The position numbers and the translations under genes were made by a program. From NCBI GenBank assembly GCA_017642425.1, contig JAGCPB010000039.1:1-64000 (forward strand): a stretch of DNA of 64,000 bases, written 5' to 3'. This document shows positions 9,974-19,415 of this stretch, piece after piece; the stretch's first letter is position 1, and each line of letters begins with the position of its first letter. The notes below the pieces were generated by a model. The model had not been told where the DNA came from. It saw only the letters and a program-made list of their open reading frames with translations, and made no database searches. The stretch comes from Bacteroidaceae bacterium. GTDB lineage: Bacteria; Bacteroidota; Bacteroidia; Bacteroidales; Bacteroidaceae.

Positions 9974-11250
9974 TATTTTTCACGTACTATTGTCTGGTGA
10001 CGGTCCGGACCTACCGATACTATTGATACGGGAGTCTCCAGATAATCCTCCAGGAATGTTATGTAATTGTTGAACTCCTCGGGGAACTCATCCTCATCCT
10101 TGACCTGGGTAAGGTCTGTCTTCCAACCGGGAAGCTCCTCATATATAGGCTCCACGCCCTCACAGTCAAACGGGAACTCATCGGTCTGGGTTCCGTCAGG
10201 CAGCTTGTATGCCACACAGGCCTTGATGGTGGGGAATGTATCCAGAACGTCACTCTTCATAAGGATAAGGTCTGTCACACCATTCAGCCGGACTGCATAA
10301 CGCAGGGCTACCAGGTCAACCCAACCGCAACGGCGGCGGCGACCGGTTACGGCACCGAACTCATGACCGCGGTCGGACAGAGCCTCACCATCGGCATCAA
10401 ACAACTCAGTGGGGAAAGGACCGCTGCCCACGCGGGTGCAGTAGGCTTTCATGATTCCGTAAACCTTACCTATGTTGCGCGGAGCCACGCCCAATCCGGT
10501 GCAGGCGCCTGCGCAGATAGTATTGGATGATGTAACAAACGGATATGAGCCGAAATCTATGTCAAGCATGGTTCCCTGGGCACCCTCGCAAAGGATTGTC
10601 TTGCCCTCTGCCAGAAGGTTGGCAACGTAATGCTCGCTGTCCACGAACTTGAACAGTTTCATATACTCAATGCCCTCACGCCATGCCTTCTCAAGCGGAG
10701 CCAGGTCATACTCAAAGTTAAGGCTTTTGAGGGTACGCTCATGGGCGGCACGGGCGGCAGCATAACGCTCCTCAAAATCAGGACGCAGCAGATCACCTAC
10801 GCGTACGCCTGTACGGGCCACCTTGTCAGTGTATGTAGGACCTATTCCGCGGCCTGTGGTACCTACCTTACCCGATCCTTTTGATGCCTCAAGGGCACTG
10901 TCAAGCAAGCGGTGTGTAGGCAGTATAAGATGGGCCTTCTTTGAAATGAGCAGACGGTTCTTGAGGTCTATGCCTGCAGCCTCAAGAGCCTCGGCCTCAG
11001 CCTTGAACAGAGCTGCATCAAGTACCATTCCGTTACCTATAATGTTCTGTTTGTTACCCTGGAACACCCCCGAAGGGATAGATTTGAGCACAAACTTCTT
11101 GTCATCAAAAATAAGTGTGTGACCGGCGTTGGGGCCTCCCTGAAAACGTGCCACCACATCGTAGCGCGGAGTAAGCACATCCACTACCTTACCCTTGCCT
11201 TCATCACCCCATTGCAGTCCCAAGAGGACATCAATCTTTTCTGTTTTCAT
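9973..11250 (-). CDS. purA: Adenylosuccinate synthetase
   Basis: 425 residues. It joins IMP and aspartate using GTP, the first committed step from IMP to AMP. The P-loop is GLQWGDEGKGK near residue 12, the IMP-binding segment is VGTTGRGIGPTY, and GRRRRCGWVDL is the conserved arginine-rich signature. Length is normal for the family. It overlaps the downstream peptidase start by one base and its own start overlaps the stop region of the Fur-like gene by 20 bp, so the three genes form one operon. Confidence 0.97.
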   Translation of the reverse strand: MKTEKIDVLLGLQWGDEGKGKVVDVLTPRYDVVARFQGGPNAGHTLIFDDKKFVLKSIPSGVFQGNKQNIIGNGMVLDAALFKAEAEALEAAGIDLKNRLLISKKAHLILPTHRLLDSALEASKGSGKVGTTGRGIGPTYTDKVARTGVRVGDLLRPDFEERYAAARAAHERTLKSLNFEYDLAPLEKAWREGIEYMKLFKFVDSEHYVANLLAEGKTILCEGAQGTMLDIDFGSYPFVTSSNTICAGACTGLGVAPRNIGKVYGIMKAYCTRVGSGPFPTELFDADGEALSDRGHEFGAVTGRRRRCGWVDLVALRYAVRLNGVTDLILMKSDVLDTFPTIKACVAYKLPDGTQTDEFPFDCEGVEPIYEELPGWKTDLTQVKDEDEFPEEFNNYITFLEDYLETPVSIVSVGPDRHQTIVREK

Positions 11251-11740
11251 TTTTAGTCTTTATCTTTTTGTTCAATCTGTTCTGTTTTCTCTTAAGGTCA
11301 GCGGTGCATTTGCTGCACAACCCATGAACCGTAAGCACCCAGTCGGTGGCGTTGAAACGGCGGGTACGCATTTCATTTATCTGGCGGCGAACCTTATCAT
11401 TGTTCATCTCTGTAGCCTTGCCGCATCCTCCACAGACAAGACGTATAACGCCTTTGCTCCTGTCTGTCCTCTCAATGAGAACCCTGTCTTCCTGAAAGAC
11501 CTTCCGGACCAGACCCGCATCCTCAAACAGTCTGAGGTTGTTATAAACCGTGGCCCTACTTATCCTAAGCCTTCGTCCATCGGACATCAGCCTTGACAAC
11601 TCCTCAGCCTGTACCGGGGCATCGGACGAATAGATGACGTCAAGCAACGCGTTCCGCTCCGGGGTATTCCTGAGAGAGTTGAGGCGCAGATAATCAGCCA
11701 GTTTCTGACGCGCCTGCTCCGAACCGTCCATCTTATCCAT
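11231..11740 (-). CDS. Fur-family transcriptional regulator with altered metal site
   Basis: 169 residues starting MDKMDGSEQARQKL. The N-terminal winged helix (RISRATVYNNLRLFEDAGLV) is typical of Fur. Two CxxC pairs, CGGCG and CSKC, would hold the structural zinc. The HHDH-type regulatory metal motif that normally precedes the first CxxC is missing: the segment reads DRSKGVIRLVCGGC. It may therefore respond to something other than iron or peroxide, or be constitutive. The start at 11740 overlaps the upstream AlkD-like stop by 8 bp; a longer reading from 11788 would run far into that gene. Lies directly before purA. Confidence 0.8.
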   Translation of the reverse strand: MDKMDGSEQARQKLADYLRLNSLRNTPERNALLDVIYSSDAPVQAEELSRLMSDGRRLRISRATVYNNLRLFEDAGLVRKVFQEDRVLIERTDRSKGVIRLVCGGCGKATEMNNDKVRRQINEMRTRRFNATDWVLTVHGLCSKCTADLKRKQNRLNKKIKTKNENRKD

Positions 11741-12296
11741 TGTCTGTAGAGTCCAAACGCTCAAGCACTCTCTTTGCCGCCTGCGCACACATCAGGTCAG
11801 GACCGTTAATGGCAGCCTGAGCCTGGTCTTTCAGTTCCTCAACATAACGAGGCCCCATCTCACGCCCCCCACGCAGCAAGTGAGCCAGCGTGAGGAAACC
11901 GCAATAACGGGCCATTCCATTATCGGAGGCAATCCAACGAAATGCCGCCTCCGATGCTCCGGGCATCCGGCTGAAAAGGTACATTGAACATACCTCTGCC
12001 AGATCCGGAAATTCAATCTGTTCTATCCAGAGGTCAGCCATGTCGGGCATGAACTGATCCTCGGGATAAATCAATGCTGCCAGGATCCTGCACTCACGGA
12101 TATCCTCTTTCCACAGGGCAGCCGCAAGCTCCGTATCCTTTCCTGTTTCTGACGCAATGTCCTTTAATCCGGGAATCCCTACACCGAAATTGAGTTTGTA
12201 TCCGATGCCCGCCTCTCTCATTCCGGTAGAGGCTACACCGTTCATGTTCAGTCTCAGTTTATTCTTGATATCAAGGATTCTCTCTTGGACAGTCAT
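11733..12296 (-). CDS. HEAT-repeat protein of the DNA alkylation repair (AlkD-like) family
   Basis: 187 residues, all-helical, beginning MTVQERILDIKNKLRLNMNG. The pattern of short amphipathic helix pairs (LAAALWKEDIRECRILAAL, FRWIASDNGMARYCGFLTL) is that of the ARM/HEAT DNA-alkylation-repair superfamily. AlkD relatives flip no base and remove positively charged lesions; whether this shorter member keeps glycosylase activity cannot be told. It is the first gene of the run through the Fur-like regulator to purA. Confidence 0.7.
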   Translation of the reverse strand: MTVQERILDIKNKLRLNMNGVASTGMREAGIGYKLNFGVGIPGLKDIASETGKDTELAAALWKEDIRECRILAALIYPEDQFMPDMADLWIEQIEFPDLAEVCSMYLFSRMPGASEAAFRWIASDNGMARYCGFLTLAHLLRGGREMGPRYVEELKDQAQAAINGPDLMCAQAAKRVLERLDSTDNG

Positions 12297-12325
12297 TATA
12301 TGATAGTGTCAGATACCTTTTTGAA

Positions 12326-12754
12326 TCACTTGGAGAGATGGCGTTTCTTGTACTGATGGGGTGCTTCACCCTTCTCCTTGAAGAAAGCCGCATAGAATGA
12401 CTGGCGGTTGGCAAATCCCGTCATTTTTCCAATCTCCTCCATTGTCAGATCCAGGTAACGTTTGTCAGTAAGCATGTGCACCGCATCACGTACCCTGAAT
12501 TCGTTCACCAGACTGGAATAGTTCATTCCAAATCTTGAATTGATCACTGCCGAAAGGTATCTGGGGTTGGTTTTCAGATCCTCGGCCAACTGCTTTGCGG
12601 AATAAAGGGGATCGCGGTACTTTTTCTGAGCCACCACGATTGTCAGAATCCCGTCATACAGTTCATCTGCAAGTTCTGCACGGATAAGGCCCCTGTAATT
12701 GGCATCCTTTTCGGCCTTTTCCCTGATTTTGTAAGGCTTGATGTTAGTTTCCAT
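12326..12754 (-). CDS. Small AraC-type helix-turn-helix regulator
   Basis: 142 residues. The C-terminal half holds the two helix-turn-helix units of an AraC/XylS domain (QLAEDLKTNPRYLSAVINSRFG and EEIGKMTGFANRQSFYAAFFKEKGEAP). There is no ligand-binding domain, only about 45 N-terminal residues rich in charge. It could be a regulator acting with a partner or one controlled by abundance. It lies divergent from dnaG. Confidence 0.8.
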   Translation of the reverse strand: METNIKPYKIREKAEKDANYRGLIRAELADELYDGILTIVVAQKKYRDPLYSAKQLAEDLKTNPRYLSAVINSRFGMNYSSLVNEFRVRDAVHMLTDKRYLDLTMEEIGKMTGFANRQSFYAAFFKEKGEAPHQYKKRHLSK

Positions 12755-12874
12755 AACGTAAATTTACGTCCACAAAATAAATGATTTTCCCGCTAACTAC
12801 ATACTTTAAAAAGTCAATATTATTTAAAAAAAACACAACTGCGCATTCAAGTTACCGGAACGGCAGATTTTTTG

Positions 12875-12882
12875 TAATTTTG
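12875..12882 (+). promoter_or_regulatory. -7 box of dnaG
   Basis: TAATTTTG matches TAnnTTTG, 21 bases before the dnaG ATG. It supports the start at 12904 and excludes an in-frame ATG at 12781. Confidence 0.5.
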
Positions 12883-12903
12883 GCATCAATACTATTATCC
12901 GGA

Positions 12904-14880
12904 ATGATAGACCAGCTCACCATAGAGAAGATACTGGATGCCGCCAATATAGTGGATGTGGTATCTGAATTCGTCACCCTCAGGCGTCGGGGAGTGAACT
13001 ATGTGGGTCTGTGCCCGTTCCATAATGAGAAGACCCCGTCATTCTACGTCTCACCCTCAAAGGGAATCTGCAAATGTTTCAGTTGCGGCAAGGGTGGCAA
13101 CGCCATCCATTTCCTTATGGAGCATGAGCAGATGTCATTCCAGGACGCGGCCGAATGGCTGGCAAACAAGTACGGCATACCGTTCCGCAAACGCGAGCTG
13201 ACTGACTCGGAAAAGGCCCTGCAGAACGAGCGTGAGTCAATGTTCATAACCAACCAGTTTGCATTGGATTTCTTCAAGGATACCCTGCTCAACACCGATA
13301 AGGGGCGTGCCATAGGTCTGGCCTATTTCCGCAAGCGCGGTTTCCGCGATGACATCCTGGACAAGTTCTTTCTGGGTTATTGTCCCGATGAACCCGATGC
13401 CCTGGCCCGCACCGCTTTGGCCAAAGGCTATACCAAGGAGAACCTGATCAAGACAGGACTCTGCTACGCAAAAGATGACAACGGAGCTTTGCGTGACCGT
13501 TTCCGCGGCCGCGTAATTTTTCCCGTACATTCCCTTTCCGGTAAAGTTGTAGCGTTCGGAGGCCGCATCATGACCGCCGATGCCAAGGTGGCCAAATACG
13601 TAAACTCTCCCGAATCAGTCATCTATTCCAAGAGCCGCGAACTCTACGGCCTCTATCAGGCCAAGCAGGCCATTGTGCGCAAAGACCGCTGTTTCCTGGT
13701 TGAAGGTTATGCCGATGTAATAAGCATGTTCCAGAGCGGAGTTGAGAATGTGGTGGCATCCAGCGGCACATCACTCACACCTGGCCAGATACGCCTGATA
13801 CACCGTTTCACCAATAATATCACCGTACTGTATGACGGAGATAAGGCCGGTATCAAAGCCTCTCTGCGCGGAATTGACATGCTGCTGGCCGAAGGCATGA
13901 ACGTAAAAGTGCTCTTACTGCCCGATGGTGAGGACCCCGACAGCTTTGCCCAGAGCCGCAGTGCAACCCAGTTCCAGCAGTACATAGACTCACATCAGGT
14001 GGATTTCATCCGCTTTAAGTTAAATCTTCTGATGGAAGAGGCCGCTAATGATCCTCATAGTCGAAGCGAACTGATTAAGAATATATCTCAAAGTATATCT
14101 GTAATACCGGATCCTATTCTCCGATCAGAATATCTTAAAGAGTGCTGGCAGATGATTGGAGTTGACCAGCCTCTACTCATAAATGACGTGAACAAACGTC
14201 AGATAGAACAAGCAAAGTCTATACCCCAGTCTTCATCAAAGGAGGATAATACGGATACTGTTGAAGAAAAGTCCGACAAAGAACTGACCCCCAAAGAAAA
14301 GTTGAGCCAGGAAGTACGCAAATTAAAACAACAGGGCCTTGGTCCAATGATGAACAAAGAGCGTCTGCTATCACAGCTAATAGTAAGATATGGAGGCAAA
14401 GTAATGTGTACCATGCAAACTGATGAAGGCGAACAGAATATTACTGTAGGTCAGTTTATAGTTCAGTCTTTGCTTAATGATGGTCTGGAATTTCGACATC
14501 CTGTTTATAAACGCTTCGTAGAAATCATGAGCGAGCACCTTTACGATGAGGATTTTAATAGCGAACGTTTCTTTATTTCATATCCTGAAGAATTTGTCAG
14601 TCTCACTGCAACCAGTCTAATGGAAGAACGTTACCAATTAAGTTCACTCTATAAAGACAGTCTGCCAACTAAAGATGAGGCATATCTTTTCAAACTGACA
14701 CGTCATATTATGGCTGATTACCAAATGGAAGTTGTTAGACTGGAGATAAAGGCTGTAGAAAAAGAATTACAAGAAGCTACAACCGAAACACTTACATCAC
14801 TTCAAACTCGCTACCAGCAGCTCCTATCTGCCCGAAGTGAACTCTCCAGAATATTAGGAGAAAGGGTTGTAAATTTGTAA
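12904..14880 (+). CDS. dnaG: DNA primase
   Basis: 658 residues; makes RNA primers at the replication fork. The CHC2 zinc ribbon uses C37, H40, C58 and C61 (CPFH and CKCFSC). The catalytic core follows, with the TOPRIM segments VEGYADVISMFQSG and LYDGDKAG (about 265-315). From about residue 375 to the end lies the helicase-interaction region. The start MIDQLTIEKILDAA matches the family. The base composition changes inside the gene: the first 1.1 kb is GC-rich like its neighbours, the last 0.85 kb is clearly richer in AT and in A/T-ending codons. Confidence 0.96.
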   Translation: MIDQLTIEKILDAANIVDVVSEFVTLRRRGVNYVGLCPFHNEKTPSFYVSPSKGICKCFSCGKGGNAIHFLMEHEQMSFQDAAEWLANKYGIPFRKRELTDSEKALQNERESMFITNQFALDFFKDTLLNTDKGRAIGLAYFRKRGFRDDILDKFFLGYCPDEPDALARTALAKGYTKENLIKTGLCYAKDDNGALRDRFRGRVIFPVHSLSGKVVAFGGRIMTADAKVAKYVNSPESVIYSKSRELYGLYQAKQAIVRKDRCFLVEGYADVISMFQSGVENVVASSGTSLTPGQIRLIHRFTNNITVLYDGDKAGIKASLRGIDMLLAEGMNVKVLLLPDGEDPDSFAQSRSATQFQQYIDSHQVDFIRFKLNLLMEEAANDPHSRSELIKNISQSISVIPDPILRSEYLKECWQMIGVDQPLLINDVNKRQIEQAKSIPQSSSKEDNTDTVEEKSDKELTPKEKLSQEVRKLKQQGLGPMMNKERLLSQLIVRYGGKVMCTMQTDEGEQNITVGQFIVQSLLNDGLEFRHPVYKRFVEIMSEHLYDEDFNSERFFISYPEEFVSLTATSLMEERYQLSSLYKDSLPTKDEAYLFKLTRHIMADYQMEVVRLEIKAVEKELQEATTETLTSLQTRYQQLLSARSELSRILGERVVNL

Positions 14881-14911
14881 TGAATTTTCAAATATTATCA
14901 TTCTCTGCACA

Positions 14912-14952
14912 GAACTTTTTGGGGTATCGGTATCTGAAACCCCAAAAAGTTC
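14912..14952. terminator. Bidirectional terminator between dnaG and folE
   Basis: A perfect 14-bp inverted repeat (GAACTTTTTGGGGT and ACCCCAAAAAGTTC) with a 13-base loop lies between the convergent dnaG and folE genes. A/T-rich arm ends could serve as the T-run in either direction. Confidence 0.7.
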
Positions 14953-14963
14953 CCTTGAAAACG

Positions 14964-15560
14964 TCACTTTCTGGGAGCAATCAGATTCATGAACTCCTCA
15001 CGAGTCTTAGCCCGGTTGAAAGCACCGGTAAAGTCTGATGTAGTAGTAACGGAGTTCTGTTTCTCCACACCACGCATCTGCATACACATGTGACTGGCCT
15101 CAATAACCACCATCACGCCAAGCGGCTGAAGAGTCTCCTGAATGCAATCCTTAATCTGTGAAGTCATGCGCTCCTGTACCTGAAGCCGGCGCGCAAAAGC
15201 ATCCACCACGCGGGCAATCTTGCTGAGTCCCGTAATGTATCCGTTGGGAATATAAGCCACATGAGCCTTGCCGTAGAACGGCAGCATATGGTGCTCACAA
15301 AGTGAATAAAAGTCAATATCCTTTACTATCACCATCTGGCTGTAATCCTCCTTGAACATGGCCGAACGTAGAATGGCGGCAGGGTCAATATCATAACCGC
15401 TGGTAAAGTCCAGAAGAGTCTTGGCTACACGTAAAGGAGTACGGGCCAGACCTTCACGGCCGGTATCGGGCTCTATCAGTTTGAGAATATCCTCATAGTG
15501 TTTCTTGAGTGCAAGGAACTTTTCCGAATTCTCATCGGAATACGGTATCAGCGAACTCAT
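14964..15560 (-). CDS. folE: GTP cyclohydrolase I
   Basis: 198 residues. It opens GTP to dihydroneopterin triphosphate, the entry to folate (and other pterins). The active-site zinc motif CEHHMLPF and the following [17 protein letters not shown] are present, and the substrate-binding segment RLQVQERMT as well. It is the last gene of a minus-strand cluster; its ATG overlaps the stop of the SPOR gene (ATGA). Confidence 0.96.
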   Translation of the reverse strand: MSSLIPYSDENSEKFLALKKHYEDILKLIEPDTGREGLARTPLRVAKTLLDFTSGYDIDPAAILRSAMFKEDYSQMVIVKDIDFYSLCEHHMLPFYGKAHVAYIPNGYITGLSKIARVVDAFARRLQVQERMTSQIKDCIQETLQPLGVMVVIEASHMCMQMRGVEKQNSVTTTSDFTGAFNRAKTREEFMNLIAPRK

Positions 15561-16009
15561 AACGGAACAGAAATCTCCTGATTGCGTAAAATGATTATGC
15601 CTTTGTAGGGCGTTTCCTTCTTGAGTTTTCGCAGGGTGTCATAGGCCTCTTCATAATAGAGGAAATCACCTACCGTGCAGCGCCAGCGCGGATTGCGGAA
15701 CTCTGTGTAAACTGACAGGTCCGGATAATTGGCACGGATGTACTTGCCGGCCTCATTTGCATTCTCCTTTGATACGCGGGTATTGTTACCGGCATATACC
15801 TGGACACGGTATCCGATAGCTTTGATCTTGGAGCCGGACTGCAAATCCGATACCTTGCCGATAAGGCTGTCCAAACGCACATCGGACTCGATGCGTATCT
15901 GGCCCCTACCGGGAATATCCCTCTCCAGCTCCTGAACCAGTGTCCGTTGCTGGGCACTGGCCAGAGCCGTAAAGAGAAGCAGGAATAACAGTAAACCTGT
16001 CTTTTTCAT
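15557..16009 (-). CDS. Secreted SPOR-domain protein
   Basis: 150 residues: a signal peptide ([20 protein letters not shown]) followed by a SPOR-like domain of about 80 residues ([20 protein letters not shown] ... [20 protein letters not shown]). SPOR domains bind denuded peptidoglycan at division sites. The start at 16009 is chosen because it gives a proper signal peptide and lies just after tpiA; a longer reading would run into tpiA. Its place between tpiA and folE is a conserved Bacteroidales arrangement as far as I recall. Confidence 0.85.
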   Translation of the reverse strand: MKKTGLLLFLLLFTALASAQQRTLVQELERDIPGRGQIRIESDVRLDSLIGKVSDLQSGSKIKAIGYRVQVYAGNNTRVSKENANEAGKYIRANYPDLSVYTEFRNPRWRCTVGDFLYYEEAYDTLRKLKKETPYKGIIILRNQEISVPL

Positions 16010-16016
16010 ATTGTTA

Positions 16017-16778
16017 TTATTTCTTCCAAGCGTCGATGATGCCCTTAAAGTCGGCAACTTTGAGAGAGGCACCGCCGATAAGGCCACCGTCGATGTCAGG
16101 CTTTGCAAAGAGTTCACCTGCATTTGAAGGCTTGCATGAACCGCCGTACAGGATAGATGTATCCTCTGCAATCTGCTTTCCATACTTGTCAGCAATGACA
16201 GAACGGATGTAAGCGTGAATCTCCTCTGCCTGATCGGCAGTAGCGGTCTTGCCTGTACCGATAGCCCATATAGGCTCATATGCTATGGTTATGTTCTTGA
16301 ATTCATCGGCCGAAAGGTTGAAAACCGAACCCTCAAGCTCAGCCTTTACAATCTGGTTCTGGATACCCTTCTCGCGCTCATCGAGTGATTCGCCGATGCA
16401 GAATATGACCTTAAGTCCGTTGGCAAGAGCCAGCAGAACCTTCTCCTTCAGGATTTCGTATGTCTCGTGGTAGTACTCACGGCGCTCAGAGTGTCCCAGA
16501 ATCACGTACTCTGCACCTGTTGACTTGACCATGGCGGCCGAAACCTCACCTGTATAAGCACCAGACTCCTTGTCGGCGCAGTTCTCGGCACTAAGACCAA
16601 TAACCTTGTGGTCTATGATTTCCGAAATCTTGGCAAGATGAATGAACGGTGTGCCTATTACGACATCACAATTGGGCTTATCAGCAGCCAACACCTCATT
16701 AAGCTCTGCGGCCAGAGCCATACCCTCCTGGAGAGTCTTGTTCATCTTCCAGTTTCCGGCAACAATTTTCTTTCTCAT
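16017..16778 (-). CDS. tpiA: Triosephosphate isomerase
   Basis: 253 residues; interconverts dihydroxyacetone phosphate and glyceraldehyde 3-phosphate. The N-terminal [14 protein letters not shown], catalytic His in ILGHSERR, catalytic Glu in [14 protein letters not shown] and phosphate loop GGASLK are all present. Seven bases separate its stop from the SPOR start; the DoxX gene is 25 bp upstream. Confidence 0.97.
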   Translation of the reverse strand: MRKKIVAGNWKMNKTLQEGMALAAELNEVLAADKPNCDVVIGTPFIHLAKISEIIDHKVIGLSAENCADKESGAYTGEVSAAMVKSTGAEYVILGHSERREYYHETYEILKEKVLLALANGLKVIFCIGESLDEREKGIQNQIVKAELEGSVFNLSADEFKNITIAYEPIWAIGTGKTATADQAEEIHAYIRSVIADKYGKQIAEDTSILYGGSCKPSNAGELFAKPDIDGGLIGGASLKVADFKGIIDAWKK

Positions 16779-16803
16779 TTCAGATAGTATTAAAACGTTA
16801 TAG

Positions 16804-17934
16804 TTATTTTATCATTCTCTTGAATATGTCAATCAGAACCACCAGAAGCAACGGCAGTCCAAACAACAATGCCACAGCCCAAGGTGTGCGCATAGGATCC
16901 GGAGCAGGTATATATCCAACCGGAATCTCTTCCAGCGGTCCAATCAGTTCCTCATCGGACGGTATGCGTGAATGGCTCCATTTGTTTACAAGAACGCCGT
17001 CCTTGATGAGAACCAGCCCCGGGTTGGAACGGACCATGGTTTGCAGTGGCACCTCATCGCAGAACAGGAACGGGATCTCGGCACCGGCGTTCTCGGTCCA
17101 CTGCCTTACAACGTCAGTTCCGGATGCAGTCACTCCTATCATATTATATCCGTAATGGCTGCAATAGTCAAATACGTCATCTATCAAATCCAGGTAACCC
17201 TCATTGGCGCTCTCCAGATGTGGAGATACAAGAAGGAACGTGTAGCCTCTGTCTGTCAGCAACCGGGCGGTCAGGTCATTCATGTCATTATCCATGACTG
17301 AGAAATCAGACATTGAAGGATCCCTATTCTCCAGTATTGCGCTGCGCAGGTCTGTCCCCACCTTATACGGCCTGAAATCCAGTACAGGCAGGCCCGATAT
17401 GTTGCTGGTCATGAACCTGACGGTAATAAGGCAGATTACCAGGGTGATGATCCAATGACGTCTGCCTTCAACAAAAGGCACTATAAGTTTGCGCTTTACA
17501 AACACCAGCACCGCCATCACAAGCAGGAACGCATTCTTGCCGAACGTCTGCCAGTTGGTGAGTACCAACGCATCACCAAAACAGCCGCACTCATCGACAG
17601 GATTCTTGATTGCTATATAGAGAGTGAACGGTGTAAGCAACACCATCATGACAAGAACCAGGAATGAGGTCCCGCGACTGAAAGCGCCCAAAAACATGTA
17701 AGCGCCCATTAGTATCTCAAAACCGGCCAGAAGACAAGCCAGTATAAGCAGAGTGGAGTCAAGAACGTTGCCGCCCATACCGAACGCAAATAGATAATCA
17801 GAGAGCTTTATCTGCGTTCCGACAGGATCTATAGCCTTAACTATACCCGAGAACAGGAACGTAAGTCCAAGCAGTACCCTGCAAAAGTTCACCAGAACCT
17901 TAAGCGGCGTTTTGTTGTTGGTTTCCTCACTCAT
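16804..17934 (-). CDS. DoxX-type membrane protein with C-terminal thioredoxin-like domain
   Basis: 376 residues. The first 190 form a DoxX/MauE-like bundle of four to five membrane helices ([20 protein letters not shown] at the start, and [10 protein letters not shown] carrying a CxC pair). Residues about 200-330 look like a thioredoxin fold facing the periplasm but without an active-site CxxC. A final membrane helix sits near residues 350-370. Members of this kind are usually linked with electron or redox handling at the membrane; the exact role here is not known. It is encoded between the DUF1599 gene and tpiA. Confidence 0.75.
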   Translation of the reverse strand: MSEETNNKTPLKVLVNFCRVLLGLTFLFSGIVKAIDPVGTQIKLSDYLFAFGMGGNVLDSTLLILACLLAGFEILMGAYMFLGAFSRGTSFLVLVMMVLLTPFTLYIAIKNPVDECGCFGDALVLTNWQTFGKNAFLLVMAVLVFVKRKLIVPFVEGRRHWIITLVICLITVRFMTSNISGLPVLDFRPYKVGTDLRSAILENRDPSMSDFSVMDNDMNDLTARLLTDRGYTFLLVSPHLESANEGYLDLIDDVFDYCSHYGYNMIGVTASGTDVVRQWTENAGAEIPFLFCDEVPLQTMVRSNPGLVLIKDGVLVNKWSHSRIPSDEELIGPLEEIPVGYIPAPDPMRTPWAVALLFGLPLLLVVLIDIFKRMIK

Positions 17935-17946
17935 AATGGCTCCATT

Positions 17947-18525
17947 TTAGTTTACACCGTTTTCAATGACTGTCTTAATCAGTCCAAAAACAGCATAATT
18001 GATCATATCCATATAATTTGCATCTATACCTTCCGACACCACCGTCTTGCCGTCATGGCTCTCAATCTCCTTTGTACGGTTTATCTTGGTCAGTATCAGG
18101 TCCGTGTATGACGTGGTACGCATTCCGCGCCAAGCCTCGTCATAATCGTGGTTCTTTTTCTTCATCAGCTCCAGAGCGGCAGAGGCATACTTGTCATACT
18201 CCCCGATTGCCCACTGGGCGTCCTTGTCAACAACATCAGAATAGCCATGCTCCAACTGTATCAGGGCAATGATGCCGTAATTCACAATGCCTATCAGTTC
18301 CGAGCGGATGCCCTCATCTATAAGTGATACGCCCTTGGTCTCAATGCTGCGTATACGTTTGGCCTTGATGAAAATCTGGTCAGTCAGTGATTCCGGACGC
18401 ATAATGCGCCATGAAGCGCCGTAATCCTGCAACTTCTTGACATAGAGTGCACGGCACATCCTGATCACCTCCTCAAACTCCATGTCGGTATCGGCTTTCC
18501 TGTTCTGCTCTTTCATATCAGTCAT
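17947..18525 (-). CDS. DUF1599 protein with internal duplication
   Basis: 192 residues built from two copies of the same unit. The first runs about 17-95 (KKLQDYGASWRIMRPESLTD, then IRSIETKG, SELIGIVNYGIIALIQLE). The second runs about 113-190 (KKNHDYDEAWRGMRTTSYTD, KEIESHDGK, MDMINYAVFGLIK). DUF1599 proteins have been linked to nucleotide metabolism or modification by family annotation only. First gene of the cluster leading to folE. Confidence 0.8.
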   Translation of the reverse strand: MTDMKEQNRKADTDMEFEEVIRMCRALYVKKLQDYGASWRIMRPESLTDQIFIKAKRIRSIETKGVSLIDEGIRSELIGIVNYGIIALIQLEHGYSDVVDKDAQWAIGEYDKYASAALELMKKKNHDYDEAWRGMRTTSYTDLILTKINRTKEIESHDGKTVVSEGIDANYMDMINYAVFGLIKTVIENGVN

Positions 18526-18532
18526 ACTTTCA

Positions 18533-19369
18533 TCAGTTCACCCTAAGCGTCTGCCCAACCTTGATAACGGCATTGCGTGAAATGCCGTTAAGCTTGCATA
18601 TATTGGCTATAGTGGTCTCGTTCCTGTTTGCTATGCGGCTAAGAGTATCACCCTTCTTGACCGTATAATAAATCTCACGGGTATTCTTGCCATAGACATA
18701 ATAGTCTGTCACTGCCTTCTGGTGAGGGAAATCAAACATATAGGCGGGATTGATGGCGTTACCCAGAACACGAGTCTCAAAATGCAGGTGAGAACCTGTG
18801 GAACGCCCCGTGTTGCCACCCAACCCTATAGGGTCACCTGCATGGACTATCTGGTTCTCAACCACAAGTTTCTTGGATAAGTGTCCGTATACTGTCTCCA
18901 GCCCGTTGGGATGGCGTATAACCAGATAATGACCGTAGCCGCGACGCTCATAACGGGACACGCGGACCTTTCCGTCAAAAGCCACACGGATGGTATCACC
19001 GGTGTTGACCTTGATGTCTATCCCGAAATGGTTTCTGCCACGGCTTGGCCGATAGCCGTATCTGTCCGTGATGCGGGTGCTGTCAGTAGGCATGCAGTAT
19101 CCTTTCATTGAGATAATCACGGAATCAGGCAGTTCCACTTCCTCAAACCTGTGAACATAGTCATTACTCCACTCAGGATAAAGAAATGAGGCGGGATTGT
19201 CCAGATCGACAGCCAGGCCGGGATTAAGATGGGCAGGCAAAAAGACCATGGCCATAGACTGCACCGGGATGGCGTGTTCAGGCATCGCATCCTGAGCCAC
19301 TGACGCAGCAGTTCCCCACGTCAATGCCGTCACAACTGTCAACAATCCGTATACCAGCCCTTTATACAT
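18533..19369 (-). CDS. M23 family endopeptidase with C-terminal LysM
   Basis: 278 residues: signal peptide (MYKGLVYGLLTVVTALTW...), a LytM/M23 zinc peptidase domain (about 95-205, with HFGIDIKV and HLHFETR giving the zinc ligands) and a LysM domain (about 230-278, YTVKKGDTLSRIANRNETTI). It should cut peptide cross-links in peptidoglycan, or act as an amidase activator. The start at 19369 is fixed by the -7 box at 19400-19407; an in-frame start at 19402 would lie inside that box. Confidence 0.93.
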   Translation of the reverse strand: MYKGLVYGLLTVVTALTWGTAASVAQDAMPEHAIPVQSMAMVFLPAHLNPGLAVDLDNPASFLYPEWSNDYVHRFEEVELPDSVIISMKGYCMPTDSTRITDRYGYRPSRGRNHFGIDIKVNTGDTIRVAFDGKVRVSRYERRGYGHYLVIRHPNGLETVYGHLSKKLVVENQIVHAGDPIGLGGNTGRSTGSHLHFETRVLGNAINPAYMFDFPHQKAVTDYYVYGKNTREIYYTVKKGDTLSRIANRNETTIANICKLNGISRNAVIKVGQTLRVN

Positions 19370-19399
19370 CTTTTTATTTTCTGCGCATTGTACAACTTG

Positions 19400-19407
19400 C
19401 AAAGATA
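19400..19407 (-). promoter_or_regulatory. -7 box of the M23 peptidase gene
   Basis: The minus strand reads TATCTTTG followed by CAAG, the common Bacteroidota form. It lies 31 bases before the ATG at 19369. Confidence 0.6.
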
Positions 19408-19415
19408 ATCAATAA

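Noticed and set aside
16010..16279. N-terminal extension of the SPOR protein into tpiA
   Set aside because: The extension lies wholly within tpiA in another frame, and the internal start at 16009 has a clear signal peptide.
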